Both the position numbers and the translations under genes were made by a program. From Quercus robur (lineage: Eukaryota > Streptophyta > Magnoliopsida > Fagales > Fagaceae): a stretch of DNA of 64,000 nt. The notes beneath the pieces are model-generated. The model saw nothing but the letters and a program-made list of their open reading frames with translations. It was not told where the DNA came from and did not search any database. The stretch is taken from positions 75,989,834 to 76,053,833 of the forward strand of contig NC_065538.1 of the NCBI RefSeq assembly GCF_932294415.1, in the 5' to 3' direction. Numbering within the stretch: position 1 is the stretch's first letter; the number at the start of each line of letters is the position of its first letter. Below are positions 29,392-45,430 of this stretch, in pieces.

Positions 29392-29905
29392 AAAATTATA
29401 CTAGTTAACTAGTATAATTTTTACTTCTTAATAATTTTTTGTGGACTTTATTAGCTTCTTGGAACACACTCATGCATACTTTCTTTGTCTAATTCTTATT
29501 GTTTTGGATTTGGAGTTGGTTTATCTAATACATAACATTTTTATTGTTTTGAACTGGGAGTTGGTTTATCTAATACATAACATTTTTTTTAAAGTAAGAA
29601 TTCTAACATGACAATAAAAATATACTCATTCAGCCCTAAATTGTTAGTCTTCTATTTTAATTTGGGATGTGTTAAATTGCAATTCACTGTAAAAATTCAA
29701 TAAATAAATTTCCAAACTACCTTTTACTCTTTTTTTGGGTGAAAAAATAAACACTATTCTTTCATTATAGTTTAAATCAACGAGTTCAACAAAGCAAAAA
29801 AGTTTAAATTAACAAGAATACTTTTAGAAACTTGTATATTTTTAATTAAAATACAATGAATTAAATACCCTTAAAAGGTAAGATTTTCTAAATAGGATCA
29901 ACAAT
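29392..29905. repeat. Dispersed repeat, related to 22749-23225, starting in a palindrome
   Basis: 29392-29421 is a perfect 30-bp palindrome centred on GTTAAC. From about 29407 the sequence follows the right arm and flank of the foldback element at 22540-22908 (catgcatact, attcttattgttttgga, ttggtttatctaatacata). Around 29500-29590 a phrase of about 46 bp (gttttgga..taatacataacattttt) is repeated in tandem. Confidence 0.65.
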
Positions 29906-30245
29906 ATAAGGCGAATGTAGTATAAATTTTTTACTCATTAACGATAAATTAATTTTAAAAAAAACTTATTAATCATAAAATATATAGTTTTTTTTTTTTT
30001 TTTTAAATAATAATAACAAAAGCAACTTAAGGCCCTTAACCCAAAAAACTGTCTTTCTCGTAGTTCAAAAACGGATCAAGCTCAGAATAGCTTACAATTG
30101 CAATAAACTGGATTACGTTTTATCTCATGTTTTATAGAGCCCAACTTAAACCACAATCCGGGCCAATTGTATACTATATTGTACCGTTGCTGTTCTTGAT
30201 TGTTATCTGGTGAAAACTTAAAACCGTTGCTTTTGTTGGTGATGA

Positions 30246-32375
30246 ATGAGGCCACTGCACTCACGCATTGAGAGCTGGCTCTGTGCTCTGTTCAAAGTTT
30301 CGATAACCCATTGTCGAGCAATCAAACTAGGCGACATTGCAGACGTCTACACTGCCAACAATATTCTGAGTGGATATACAAAATGCAGAGAGTTATGCAT
30401 TGCTCACAAACTGTTCGATGGAATGCCTCAAAGAGACAGTGTCTCTTGGAATACAATGATCGCTGGGTATGTAAACTGTGGGAACTTCGAGACTGCGTGG
30501 GAGATTCTAAGAGCTATGAAGAGACGTGGGTTTGATGATTTTGATGGGTATACTTTTGGAAGCATACTTAAGGGAATTGCTTGTGCTTATAGGTTTGATC
30601 TTGGGCAACAAGTGCATTCCATGATTGTCAAGATGGGTTATGTTGGAAATGTTTATTCCAGTAGTGCTCTTCTGGACATGTATGCGAAGTGTGAGAGAGT
30701 TGAGGATGCATATGTGGTGTTTCAGTGCATACCGGAGCGAAACTCTGTCACGTGGAATGCGCTGATTGCTGGTTATGTTCAAGTGGGTGATCGTGGGACT
30801 GCATTCTGGCTATTAGATTATATGGAGTGGGAGGGTATTAAGGTTGATGATGGCACATTTGCTCCGCTTTTGACGTTGCTTGATGATGCTGATTTTTACA
30901 AGTTAACAATGCAAATTCATTGTAAAATTGTAAAACATGGGCTGGTATTTCATAATACTGTGTGCAATGCCTTAATCACTTCATATTCAGAGTGTGGGTC
31001 TATAGAAGATGCCAAAAGAGCGTTTGATGGTGCTGTTGATACCCGAGATTTGGTGACATGGAATTCCTTGCTTGCTGCTTACCTTGTACACAATAAAGAA
31101 GCAATCGCATTTGAGCTCTTCATGGATATGCAAGGGTTTGGACTTGAACCGGACATCTATACTTACACTAGTGTTGTTAGTGCTTGTTTTGATGAAGCAC
31201 ATAAAAGTCATGGGAAATCCTTGCATGGATTGGTAATAAAAAGGGGATTGGAAAAATCAGTACCAATATCTAATGCATTAATATCTATGTATCTCAAGTC
31301 TAATAACAGATGCATGGAAGATGCGCTGCTCATTTTTGACACGATGGAGTTGAAGGACCGTGTTTCATGGAACTCAATTTTGACTGGATTTTCACAACTT
31401 GGGTTCAGTGAAGATGCTGTGAAATTCTTTGGACATATGAGATCTGTGGTAGAAGACATTGATCACTATGCCTTTTCTGCTGTCCTTAGATCTTGCTCAG
31501 ATGTAGCAACCCTACAATTAGGTCAACAGGTTCATGTCTTGGCACTTAAATCAGGTTTTGAGTCCAATGAATTTGTTGCCAGCTCATTAATCTTCATGTA
31601 TTCCAAATGTGGGATAATTGAAGATGCTAGGAAATCCTTTGAAGACACCCCCAAAGACAGCTCAATCACTTGGAATTCGATAATTTTTGGATATGCACAA
31701 CATGGGAAGGGAAACGTTGCGCTTGAACTCTTCTACCTAATGAGAGAGAGGAGGGTGAAACCTGATCATATAACCTTTGTTGCAATTCTAACTGCATGTA
31801 GCCATTTTGGTTTGGTTGAAGAAGGATGCAAGTTTCTAGAATGTATGGAATCAGAATATGGAATTCCAATGCGAATGGAACATTATGCATGTGGAGTTGA
31901 TCTATATGGGCGGGCTGGGCGTCTAGATCAGGCAAAATCTTTGATTAAGACAATGCCTTTTGAACCTGATGCTATGGTGTGGAAGACTTTACTTGGTGCT
32001 TGTAGGACTTGTGGAGACATTGAATTAGCTAGTAAGGTGGCAAGCATTCTACTTGATCTAGAGCCTGAAGAGCATTGCACTTATATAATCCTCTCTGACA
32101 TGTATGGGCGTCTTAGGCAATGGGATGAAAAGGCTAAGGTGACAAGGCTTATGAGGGAAAGAGGGGTGAAAAAGGTCCCTGGTTGGAGTTGGATAGAAGT
32201 TCATAATAAGGTGCATGCTTTCAATGCAGAAGATCATTCCCACTCCCATTGTGAAGAGATATACCTTGTATTGGGAGGATTAATGGATGAAATCAAAAGG
32301 TTAAATTCTGTAACTAATTTCAAGTTTTCGAGGCATGATTTGGATCATGGATCAGTGTGTGATTTAAGGCTCTGA
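30246..32375 (+). CDS. PPR protein, PLS class with E/E+ domain, At3g25970-like
   Basis: Organelle RNA-binding protein; PLS-class E-type members commonly act in C-to-U editing with a partner deaminase (known of the class). The target here is unknown. It is a single 709-residue frame without introns. The N-terminus aligns with the Arabidopsis relative (MR.L, then THCRAIK.G.I.D). About sixteen repeats follow in P-L-S order, e.g. SVSWNTMIAGY, SVTWNALIAGY, LVTWNSLLAAY, RVSWNSILTGF and SITWNSIIFGY heading the P motifs, then HITFVAILTACSHFGLVEEG and an E region from about residue 575 ending in the E+ phrase VKKVPGWSWIEVHNKVHAF. There is no DYW domain. Upstream, 30131-30175 has a TATA-like tttatagag and a GGGCC/CCAAT-like stretch. 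A 5'-less decayed copy follows at 33833-35790. The intact copy keeps its frame throughout, so it is probably functional. Confidence 0.95.
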   Translation: MRPLHSRIESWLCALFKVSITHCRAIKLGDIADVYTANNILSGYTKCRELCIAHKLFDGMPQRDSVSWNTMIAGYVNCGNFETAWEILRAMKRRGFDDFDGYTFGSILKGIACAYRFDLGQQVHSMIVKMGYVGNVYSSSALLDMYAKCERVEDAYVVFQCIPERNSVTWNALIAGYVQVGDRGTAFWLLDYMEWEGIKVDDGTFAPLLTLLDDADFYKLTMQIHCKIVKHGLVFHNTVCNALITSYSECGSIEDAKRAFDGAVDTRDLVTWNSLLAAYLVHNKEAIAFELFMDMQGFGLEPDIYTYTSVVSACFDEAHKSHGKSLHGLVIKRGLEKSVPISNALISMYLKSNNRCMEDALLIFDTMELKDRVSWNSILTGFSQLGFSEDAVKFFGHMRSVVEDIDHYAFSAVLRSCSDVATLQLGQQVHVLALKSGFESNEFVASSLIFMYSKCGIIEDARKSFEDTPKDSSITWNSIIFGYAQHGKGNVALELFYLMRERRVKPDHITFVAILTACSHFGLVEEGCKFLECMESEYGIPMRMEHYACGVDLYGRAGRLDQAKSLIKTMPFEPDAMVWKTLLGACRTCGDIELASKVASILLDLEPEEHCTYIILSDMYGRLRQWDEKAKVTRLMRERGVKKVPGWSWIEVHNKVHAFNAEDHSHSHCEEIYLVLGGLMDEIKRLNSVTNFKFSRHDLDHGSVCDLRL

Positions 32376-33317
32376 TGCTTATTTAAACCCTATTGTTTGA
32401 ATTGTCTGTTGCACGCAATGGTGGGTAAATTGTCTTTCTGAAGCTTCCAATTCGTGCTTTATATGGGAAAAAATTAATTCAGGTTCAAACAAATATAATA
32501 TTTTATTATACTTCAGAGATTTTTGTTCAATATTGGAAACTTCTTGTAATAGTATTATCAGCAATCAAGCTATTCTAATGCATAAACAGTGATCAACACA
32601 TGCAATGCCTATCCATATATGTTCTGTGTTGTGAAGGAGGCTTGTTGCTTGCCTATTTTCCATCTTCATTAAGCCCACTGTCTTATCCAGGTCATGCCAC
32701 ATGTGCTCCGTTTTTGGCTGCTGACAAATAGTGGGAACTAATAGTGCAAGACACCAGGGACCTATAGTGGAATGCAAATAATGCTACCCTTTCATTGACT
32801 GGGAGTCAGATAGCATGTTTTTCTTGAAGGACTTCAAACCTTTTGCAGGAATTGGGGCATCAGTCTGGCATGCTAAGGGCTGCTACTCATTAACAAAGAT
32901 CTGGCTATGCTAGGGCTGCAGATTGGATAATGTTAGGTGTGTAGGCCTGAGTTTGTACAGGGCATCTCTTGCTAGTATTGCTTAGTTGTTTGCTGTGGCT
33001 TAGATAACCTATACAGCAGAGTTATGTCCCTAATGGGCTGTGGACAAGATGTTTGCCTTGAATATCAGTATTTAAAGTATGCATCATTGTGGGTGTGTGG
33101 CAGGTGTAGCATAGTGCAGGGATGTTGTCATCCTTTGAGAATTTTCTGTTGTTTATCTTAGGATTTGTACTTTTCGACTGGCTGAGCAATTTTGTAATAA
33201 GTTGGGGTGTGCAGAGTTGTACTCTATTGTCCCTTGATTGTATGGTCTACTAGACCTTTGTGTTTGCAATAAAAATTCTTATTGATTCATATATATATAT
33301 ATATATTTGTTTATTTA
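32376..33317. other. PPR 3' flank, duplicated at 35795-36420
   Basis: No gene. From about 32700 to 33285 the sequence recurs at 35795-36420 (gggaactaatagtgca, ctggctatgctagg, gtgtgtggcaggtgtag). It ends gcaataaaaattcttattg followed by an AT tract (33288-33306). It may include the PPR 3' untranslated region, since an AATAAA signal precedes the tract. Confidence 0.6.
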
Positions 33318-33832
33318 AGTTTTTTTGAATTACTTTGTAGTGCACGTTCATAGGCTTTTCTGACTTTAAAAGTCAATTTTTTGTTTAAGCTAGCCTGAAT
33401 ATCGTTGCTTGCTTTGATGTCCCCTGCACAGTGGCCCACCAAGAGTTGAACACTTGGTTGTCTTAGAAGGGCCTGTTCTAGAATATATCTGTAAAGCTTG
33501 GGATCTTTCTCCTCTGTGAGTGCTGCTCTTTCTTCTCATCACTTTTGAAATTTTGGTATGCTGTATGATATATGATTCTGTTAGAATATTTCAGGATGAA
33601 GTGATAAATAGAGAATTTCATTGTTTGAAAGTTTGTTGCAGATCTCATCCATTTCGGAGCTATATTTTATGCCCTAGTATGTCCAGAGCCTCCTCCAAGT
33701 GCCACTTCTGCGCAAATAAGGATATTTGAAGAAGTTACAGCTCCATTGGTACTGAGAAATAGAGCTTCCATCAGAGGGAAACCAATATGAGAAGCAGAGA
33801 AAATTTTTAGGATAACTCATGTAGACCAGTTT
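33318..33832 (+). pseudogene. Pseudouridine synthase gene fragment, exons 2-3
   Basis: Matches 11802-12316 of the intact gene: end of intron 1, exon 2 (GPPRIEHLVV counterpart: gtggcccaccaagagttgaa), the intron 2 sequence and most of exon 3, stopping at catgtagaccagttt. The intron is retained, so it is a DNA copy and not a retrocopy. The protein reading is broken by several small changes. It joins PPR sequence directly at 33832/33833. Confidence 0.9.
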
Positions 33833-34294
33833 GAGAGTGCGTGGGAGATTTTAAGATCATGAAAAGATGCGGGTTTGATGATTTTGATGGGTATACTTTC
33901 GGAAGCATACTGAGGGAGTTGCTTGTGCTCACCAGCTTGATCTTGAGCAACAAGTGCATTCCATGATTGTCAAGATGGGTTATGTTGGAAATGTTTATTC
34001 CTGTACTGCTCTTCTGGACGAGAAAGTATACCGGGTTTTGATGAGAAGCAGAGAAAAGTTTTAGGATAACTCATGTAGACCAGTTTGAGAGTGCGTGGGA
34101 GATTTTAAGATCATGAAAAGATGCGGGTTTGATGATTTTGATGGGTATACTTTCGGAAGCATACTGAGGGAGTTGCTTGTGCTCACCAGCTTGATCTTGA
34201 GCAACAAGTGCATTCCATGATTGTCAAGATGGGTTATGTTGGAAATGTTTATTCCTGTACTGCTCTTCTGGACGAGAAAGTATACCGGGTTTTG
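33787..34294. repeat. Tandem duplication, 2 x 254 bp
   Basis: 33787-34040 and 34041-34294 differ, as far as I can see, by one base (gagaaaattttt / gagaaaagtttt). Each unit runs from synthase exon 3 through PPR sequence into the first 20-odd bases of the MITE at 34274, so the duplication happened after the MITE landed. Confidence 0.95.
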
Positions 34295-35790
34295 ATAATA
34301 CCAACTCAACATCTGTTTTGGTATTTCCTACCCAATAAATGAGTGACACTTGTTCCAAAAAATCACATCAGACTACTCCAATAAATTAATCACAATCTTC
34401 TATATTATCGGGAAGATAAATTAATCATTTATTGGAGTAGTCTAATGTGGTTTTTCGAAACAGGTGTCACTCATTTATTAAGTAGGAAATACCAAAACAG
34501 ATTCTAAATTGGTATTACTGAAACATGGTATACTTTCTTCTTCTGGACATGTATGCAAAGTGTGAGAGAGTTGAGGTTGCATATGTCGTTTTCAGAGCAT
34601 ACTTGAGTGTAATTCTGTCTCATGGAATGCGCTTATAGATGGTAATGTTCTGCATTCTGGCTTTTAGATTGTATTGAGTGGGATGGTGTCAAGGTTAATG
34701 ACGGCACATTTGTTCTTGTTTTGACGCTGCTTGATGATGCTGAGTTTTATAAATTAACGATGCAAATTCATTGCAAAATTGTAAAACATTGGCTGGTATT
34801 TCATAATACTGTGTGCAATTCCTTAATCGCTTCATATTTAGAGTGTGGGTCTATAGATGGTGCCTAAGAGTGTTTGATGGTGCTGTTGATACCCGAGATT
34901 TGGTGACATGGAATTCCTTGCTTGCTACTTACCTTGTACACAATAAAGAAGCAATTGCATTCAAACTCTTTATGCATATGCGAATGTTTTTTGCATTTAA
35001 ACTCTTTATGGATAACAAGTGCATTCCATGATTGTCAAGATGGGTTATGTTGAAAATGTTTATTCCTGTAGTGCTTTATTCTGGACATATGTGAGAGAGT
35101 TGAGGATGTATATGTGGTGTTTCAGAGCTTACTAGAGCGTAATTCTGTCTTTATGCTTAACAGGGTGATTGTTAGATTGTATGGAGTGGAAAGGTATCAA
35201 AATTGATGATGGCACATTTGCTCCACATTTGATTTTGCTTGATGATGCTGAGTTTTACAAGTTAACAATGCAATTCATTGTAAAATTGTAAAACATTGGC
35301 TGGTATTTCCTAATACTGTGTGCAATGCCTTAATCACTTCATATTCAGAGTGTGGATCTATAGAAGATGCCAAAAAAGTGATTCATGGTGCTGTTCATAC
35401 CTGAGATTGGTGACATGGAATTCCTTGCTTGCTACTTACTGTGTACACAATAAAGAAGCAATTGCATTTAAACTCGTCATGGATAGGCAAGGGATTGGAC
35501 TTGAACTAGACATCTATACTTACACTAGTGTCATTAGTGCCTGTTTTGATGAAGCACATATAAAACATGGGAAATCCTTGCATGGATTGGTAATAAAAAG
35601 GGGATTGGAATAATCAGTACCAATATCTAATGCATTAATATCTATGTATCTCAAGTCTAAGAACAGATGCATGGAAGACGCATTGCTCATTTTTGACACC
35701 ATGGAATCGAAGGACCATGTTTCATGGAACTCAATTTTGACTGGATTTTTGCAACTTGGGTTCAAGATGCCTGGAAATTCTTTGGACATG
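33833..35790 (+). pseudogene. PPR pseudogene, 5'-truncated and rearranged
   Basis: This is a decayed copy of the PPR gene at 30246-32375. It begins at codon ~81 of the intact gene (gcgtgggagattttaag). Pieces: 33833-34013 (codons ~81-145, then repeated in the 254-bp duplication), a MITE at 34274-34538, 34549-34990 (intact-gene positions about 30679-31130), then a backward jump to position about 30606 and a second pass, 35013-35790, ending near position 31440. Deletions and frame changes interrupt all pieces, and the E region is missing. Short open stretches (34813-35031 and 35320-35613) are survivors of the repeat motifs and not genes. Confidence 0.92.
34274..34538. mobile_element. MITE, 265 bp, 10-bp target duplication, in the PPR pseudogene
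   Basis: The ends are GAGAAAGTATACC and (reverse-complemented) AAGAAAGTATACC, and the arms pair over most of their length (ctgttttggtatttccta, aaatgagtgacac). The perfect 10-bp duplication tcttctggac (34264-34273 and 34539-34548) is a sequence that occurs once in the intact PPR gene, which confirms the insertion point. Mutator-type by target size. Confidence 0.88.
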
Positions 35791-35794
35791 TGCT

Positions 35795-36421
35795 TTGCTT
35801 TTGGCTTCTGACAAATAGTGGGAACTAATAGTGCAGGAAACCAGGGACCTATAGTTTTTTATTTATTTATTTTTTATTTTTATAGGACAGGGACCTATAG
35901 TTGAATTCAAACAATGCAGTTCTTTTGTTGAATGTGAGTGAGATAGTATGTTTTTCTTGAAGGACTTCAACCCTTTGGCCAGAATTGGGGCATCAACCCT
36001 GGCATATTAAGAGCTGCTACGCAATATCAAATATCTGGCTATGCTAGGACTGCAGCTTGGATAGTGTTAGGTGCGTAAGCCTGAGTTTGTACAAGGGATC
36101 TCTTGCTAGTAGAGATTTGTTGTTTACTCTGGCCCAGGTGACCTATACAGTAGAGTTCAGTCTCTAATTGGTTGTACACATGATTTTTGCCTTGAGTTTG
36201 GGAAGTAAAAGTATGCATCATTGCAGGTGTGTGGCAGGTGTAGTATATTGCAGGGATGCCGTCATCCTGTGAGAATTTGTTGTTGTTTATCTTAGGAACT
36301 GTAATTTTTGCCTGGCTGAGCTATTGTGTATTGAATTGGAGTATGCAGAGTTGTATGCTATTATCACTTGGTTGTATGGTCTGCTAGACCTGTGTTTGCA
36401 ACAAAAATTCTTGCTGATTCA

Positions 36422-36453
<32 letters not shown>
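35795..36453. repeat. Second copy of the PPR 3' flank, ending in poly-A
   Basis: Matches 32700-33285 with an extra T/A-rich insertion near 35862-35895. It ends gcaacaaaaattcttgctgattcactt followed by about 28 A (36424-36453), immediately before synthase sequence resumes. Confidence 0.85.
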
Positions 36454-36458
<5 letters not shown>

Positions 36459-37295
36459 ATTACTAAGGAGTGCCTGTTCATAGGCTTTGCTGACTCTAAG
36501 TCTCCATTTTTTTTGTTAAAGATACGCTGAATATTGTTGCTTGCTTCCATGCCCCCTGCACAGTGGCCCACCAAGAGTTGAACACTGGGTTGTCTTAGAA
36601 GGGCCTGGTCTAGAATATATCGGTATAGCTCTGGATCTTCCTACTCTGTGAGTGCTGCTCTTTCTTCTCATCAGTTTAGAATTGTTGGTATGCTGTATGA
36701 TCTTTCATTCTACTGGAATTTTTCAGGATGAAGTGATAAATAGATGATTTCATTGTTTGAAAGTTTGCTGCAGATCTCATCCCTCTTGGAGCTATATTTT
36801 ATGTCATCATATGTCCAAAGCCGCCTCCATGTGCAACTTCTGAGCAAATTAGGATATTTGAAGAAGTTACAGCTACGTTGGTACTGAGAAATAGAACTTC
36901 CATCAGAGGAAACAATATGAGAAGCACTGAAAACTTTTAGGATAACTCATGTAGACCAGTTTATTGAAGCTGGAACATACTTATAAGTGCATGTACACCC
37001 AAAACCCTTCACAATGTAAAACATAATATTTGATAGAGTTTATTAACATTTTTACTAGCATGGTGCTTGTTGAATTTAAATTTTAATCAGGTGCTATGCA
37101 CTTGACTAGAAATCAAGAATTATAGCTGTGACTGAGTGCTATGTGGTTTTAGACAAACCTGCTGGCACAATAATTTCTCAATTGTATTTGATCTGACCTC
37201 ACCAAAATTTGTGCCTCAAATGAATTGATGTTTTGTAAAATTACTTGGATAACTGTAAATACTAGAGGTGCATAGTTTGGTTGTCATTTCAATGC

Positions 37296-37296
<1 letters not shown>
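36452..37296 (+). pseudogene. Pseudouridine synthase gene fragment, exons 2-4
   Basis: Matches about 11800-12672 of the intact gene: exon 2, intron 2, exon 3, intron 3, exon 4 and the start of intron 4 (gcatagtttggttgtc). Exons 1 and 5-9 are gone. Introns are kept, so this is a genomic duplicate. It points toward beta-glucosidase copy B (stop at 38124), in the same convergent arrangement as the intact pair. Confidence 0.92.
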
Positions 37297-37332
<36 letters not shown>

Positions 37333-38123
37333 TCACTTTTTTATACGTTATTTATAATATTTAAAAAAGGCAATCCAAACTGGCTATTTTTTACGGAGAA
37401 CGTTTGCCTCACATACCCAATACCTCTTTGCTCATTGAGAATTTTCACATCAAACCTTGCTCAGTGTTCCTCGCAAAGGACACCCAAAATCAAAACGACA
37501 GCCCCCATTATGCCCTAATTACCCCTCATCTTGTGAAAATCGTAGTTTGTGTGATTTGCACCTTCGACATGAATTGCATTTCCATCCTTCCCATGAATTA
37601 CAAGTTCACCCACATCATTGCATTCTGTACTATGAATATGCATCATAGTTTAAGATCTCCTTACTTAAAAAAAGGGACATATATATACGCGCGCACACAC
37701 ACACATATGCATATTGTATTCTCATGGTATTTTAGAACATGCATTAATAACAAGAGAGAGAAGAAAAAGGGAACTAACATGCAGGGTGGATAAATGGAAG
37801 AGAGTTAAATGTAGTGAAGATCCTCAAAATCACCGAGCACATAGTAGAAACATGCAGAAACTACAATGATGAATGGAAAATGATCATCTATCCCATCATT
37901 GATATGCACTTTATGTGGTCTACAAACTTAATTTTTGAAACAACCAATACAACTTTAGCCAAACAAGCTTGTACATGTGATTTCAAAGTGAAGGATGTAG
38001 AGAATGTTTTGGATATATGCTAGTAAACAGCAAACTTTTCTTTTCCTCCCGGTGAACAACATATGGCCATGTTTTTCACTTTTTCTTTTTTGGTATCAAA
38101 ACATTGAGAAATAAGATATTTAA
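37297..38123. other. Spacer between synthase fragment and copy B
   Basis: TA/TG microsatellite at about 37297-37331, a less AT-rich stretch 37390-37640 without a recognisable domain, and the short repeat 37795-37895 shared with 26960-27065. Confidence 0.6.
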
Positions 38124-43722
<5,599 letters not shown>

Positions 43723-43799
43723 ATGGCAAAGAAATCCCCTGCTGGACTAATGCTATAACCAAATGGAATGGTTGATCAGTGTATATGCATTTACTACTA

Positions 43800-44670
43800 G
43801 GAGGAGGTATATGAGAGAGAGAGAGAGAGATGGAAATCATGTAGCGTGAAAACATGTAATAGTGCTTAATTCTAATTGTTGCGCACATTTTTCACTGCCA
43901 AAAAATAATATAAAGCAAATTGAAAATCGATTATTCTATTTTCCATAAAGGGTTGCCTTCCCCACTTAAAAAGAATTTAATTCTCCACTCTGCAACTCAC
44001 TCAACAATATTCTTATTTGGCCATAGGATTGTTTGATTCCCCTCTTAAAAAGAAACTGATGCTCCACTTCTTGCTCTTCCTATAAACTTAAATTAGTAAA
44101 TAAAATTGAAAGTTATAATTTACAAAGTTATGCATTTAAGTAATAATACTTTTACAAAAGTTGTACATCACCTCAAAATAGAGAGAAAATTAAGAACATG
44201 GTGCTTCGCAATACTTTTTGTTGCTGAGCAACTGATGCAATATACCTTTTAGGCATGCCATCCCAAAATACAATAGCCCTACCACATTTTCCGAGAAGTT
44301 ACTAGTATGCACTACTAAGTAAGATAAGAAACTCTAAATTCAAAAACGGTACCCTCTTTTACAACTAGGTAATATAGGTACCAAAAAGATAGTACTAGAC
44401 TTTTGTAAAGAATGAGAATAAACTTCTCTAAACTATTAGACATTATATAGACTAGTGGTATGTCTCTCTAATAACTGGAAGAGAATTTATTTTAATTTTT
44501 TGGTAATTTGATAATTGGGGGTGGAGGATTTGAACTCTGGAACATTTCTTTAATTGGAAACATTAAAAGATGCCGCGAAATGATTCACAAGACTCTAGAG
44601 TCTAGGCTGTAAAAAGAGAGTATTTGAATTTATTTCAATTAGATAATTAATTCATTTATCATGTACAGTG
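43800..44670. other. Upstream region of copy B, no gene seen
   Basis: A GA microsatellite lies near 43815-43830 and a worn B-box-like gtggaggatttgaactc near 44520 that may be SINE debris. Nothing else identified. Confidence 0.45.
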
Positions 44671-44674
44671 CTAG

Positions 44675-44935
44675 TGTTCTTCACTGGCAGGCTTCCAACT
44701 CTGAGGAGTATTTCATGGGATTTAGAGTTCAAGTAGATGGTGCATTTAGGAACCAAGAAAGTAATGTATGTGTAATATATATCATCTTTGTTACTAATAC
44801 GAACTTGTTTTTATGGGAAAGTCTAATGGGTATGTAATTTTTCACAGGCAGGCTGCCAATTTTGAGGAGAACTCAATGAGATATAGAGCAGGAGCTGATA
44901 GTGCATAAAGTAGTCAACAAAGCAGTAGAACTTAG
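44675..44935 (+). repeat. Diverged direct repeat pair, exon-like
   Basis: 44680-44770 (caggcttccaactctgagga..) and 44848-44935 (caggctgccaattttgagga..) are diverged copies. Each follows a pyrimidine-rich stretch ending in AG, and each reads as QA(S/A)N(S/F)EE with a following glycine/alanine-rich phrase. They may be decayed exons of an unrecognised duplicated gene. Confidence 0.5.
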
Positions 44936-45035
44936 TTAATTCTAGCAACATAACTTTAGGGATGTTTTTATGACTTTTAGTTTCTTTTTGTTCATGATCT
45001 ATGCCAAAAATTGTGATGGTATTGACAACTACTTA

Positions 45036-45430
45036 GGCAGGTATTTTGTGATGCAACTGCCCAAACTGTTAAGACAACAATTATTTTTTGGAGTTATTAC
45101 CAACTGTTACAGTTAATTACCTAGGCAGATATTTTCTTATGTGATTGTCCAAACTGTTAAGAAAATAAATATTTTGTGGTATTATTGAACAGTGACTTAT
45201 TTAATTGCCAATATTGTTAAGGCAACAAATATTTGGCAGGTATTATGACGAGAGTTGAATTTTTCTGCATTATATGCTAGAAATGTTCTTTACAGGGCTG
45301 AATTTGTCTTATATACAAGCTTTCAACATGTTCTTATTAAAATTACATTGCAAGAATTTTTATTTTTATTTTATGACGTTACAAACAATTGCTTAGGCAG
45401 GCATTCTGTGATGTTATTTGTAGAATTCAT
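45036..45430. repeat. Minisatellite-like array, units about 75-85 bp
   Basis: The phrases ttaggcaggtattttgtgatg and caaactgttaagacaaca recur near 45033, 45122, 45190-45245 and again at 45393 with divergence. No coding capacity. Confidence 0.6.

Noticed and set aside
34813-35613. Short open frames with PPR-like repeats read as separate small genes
   Set aside because: They are collinear with the intact PPR gene and bounded by frame changes and deletions, so they are pseudogene pieces.
37390-37640. His/Cys-containing frames suggesting a DC1-type domain
   Set aside because: The Cys/His spacing does not fit the C1/DC1 pattern and there is no supporting context.
45036-45430. CRISPR-like array
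   Set aside because: Repeats are degenerate and contiguous without regular spacers, and the genome is a plant nuclear one.
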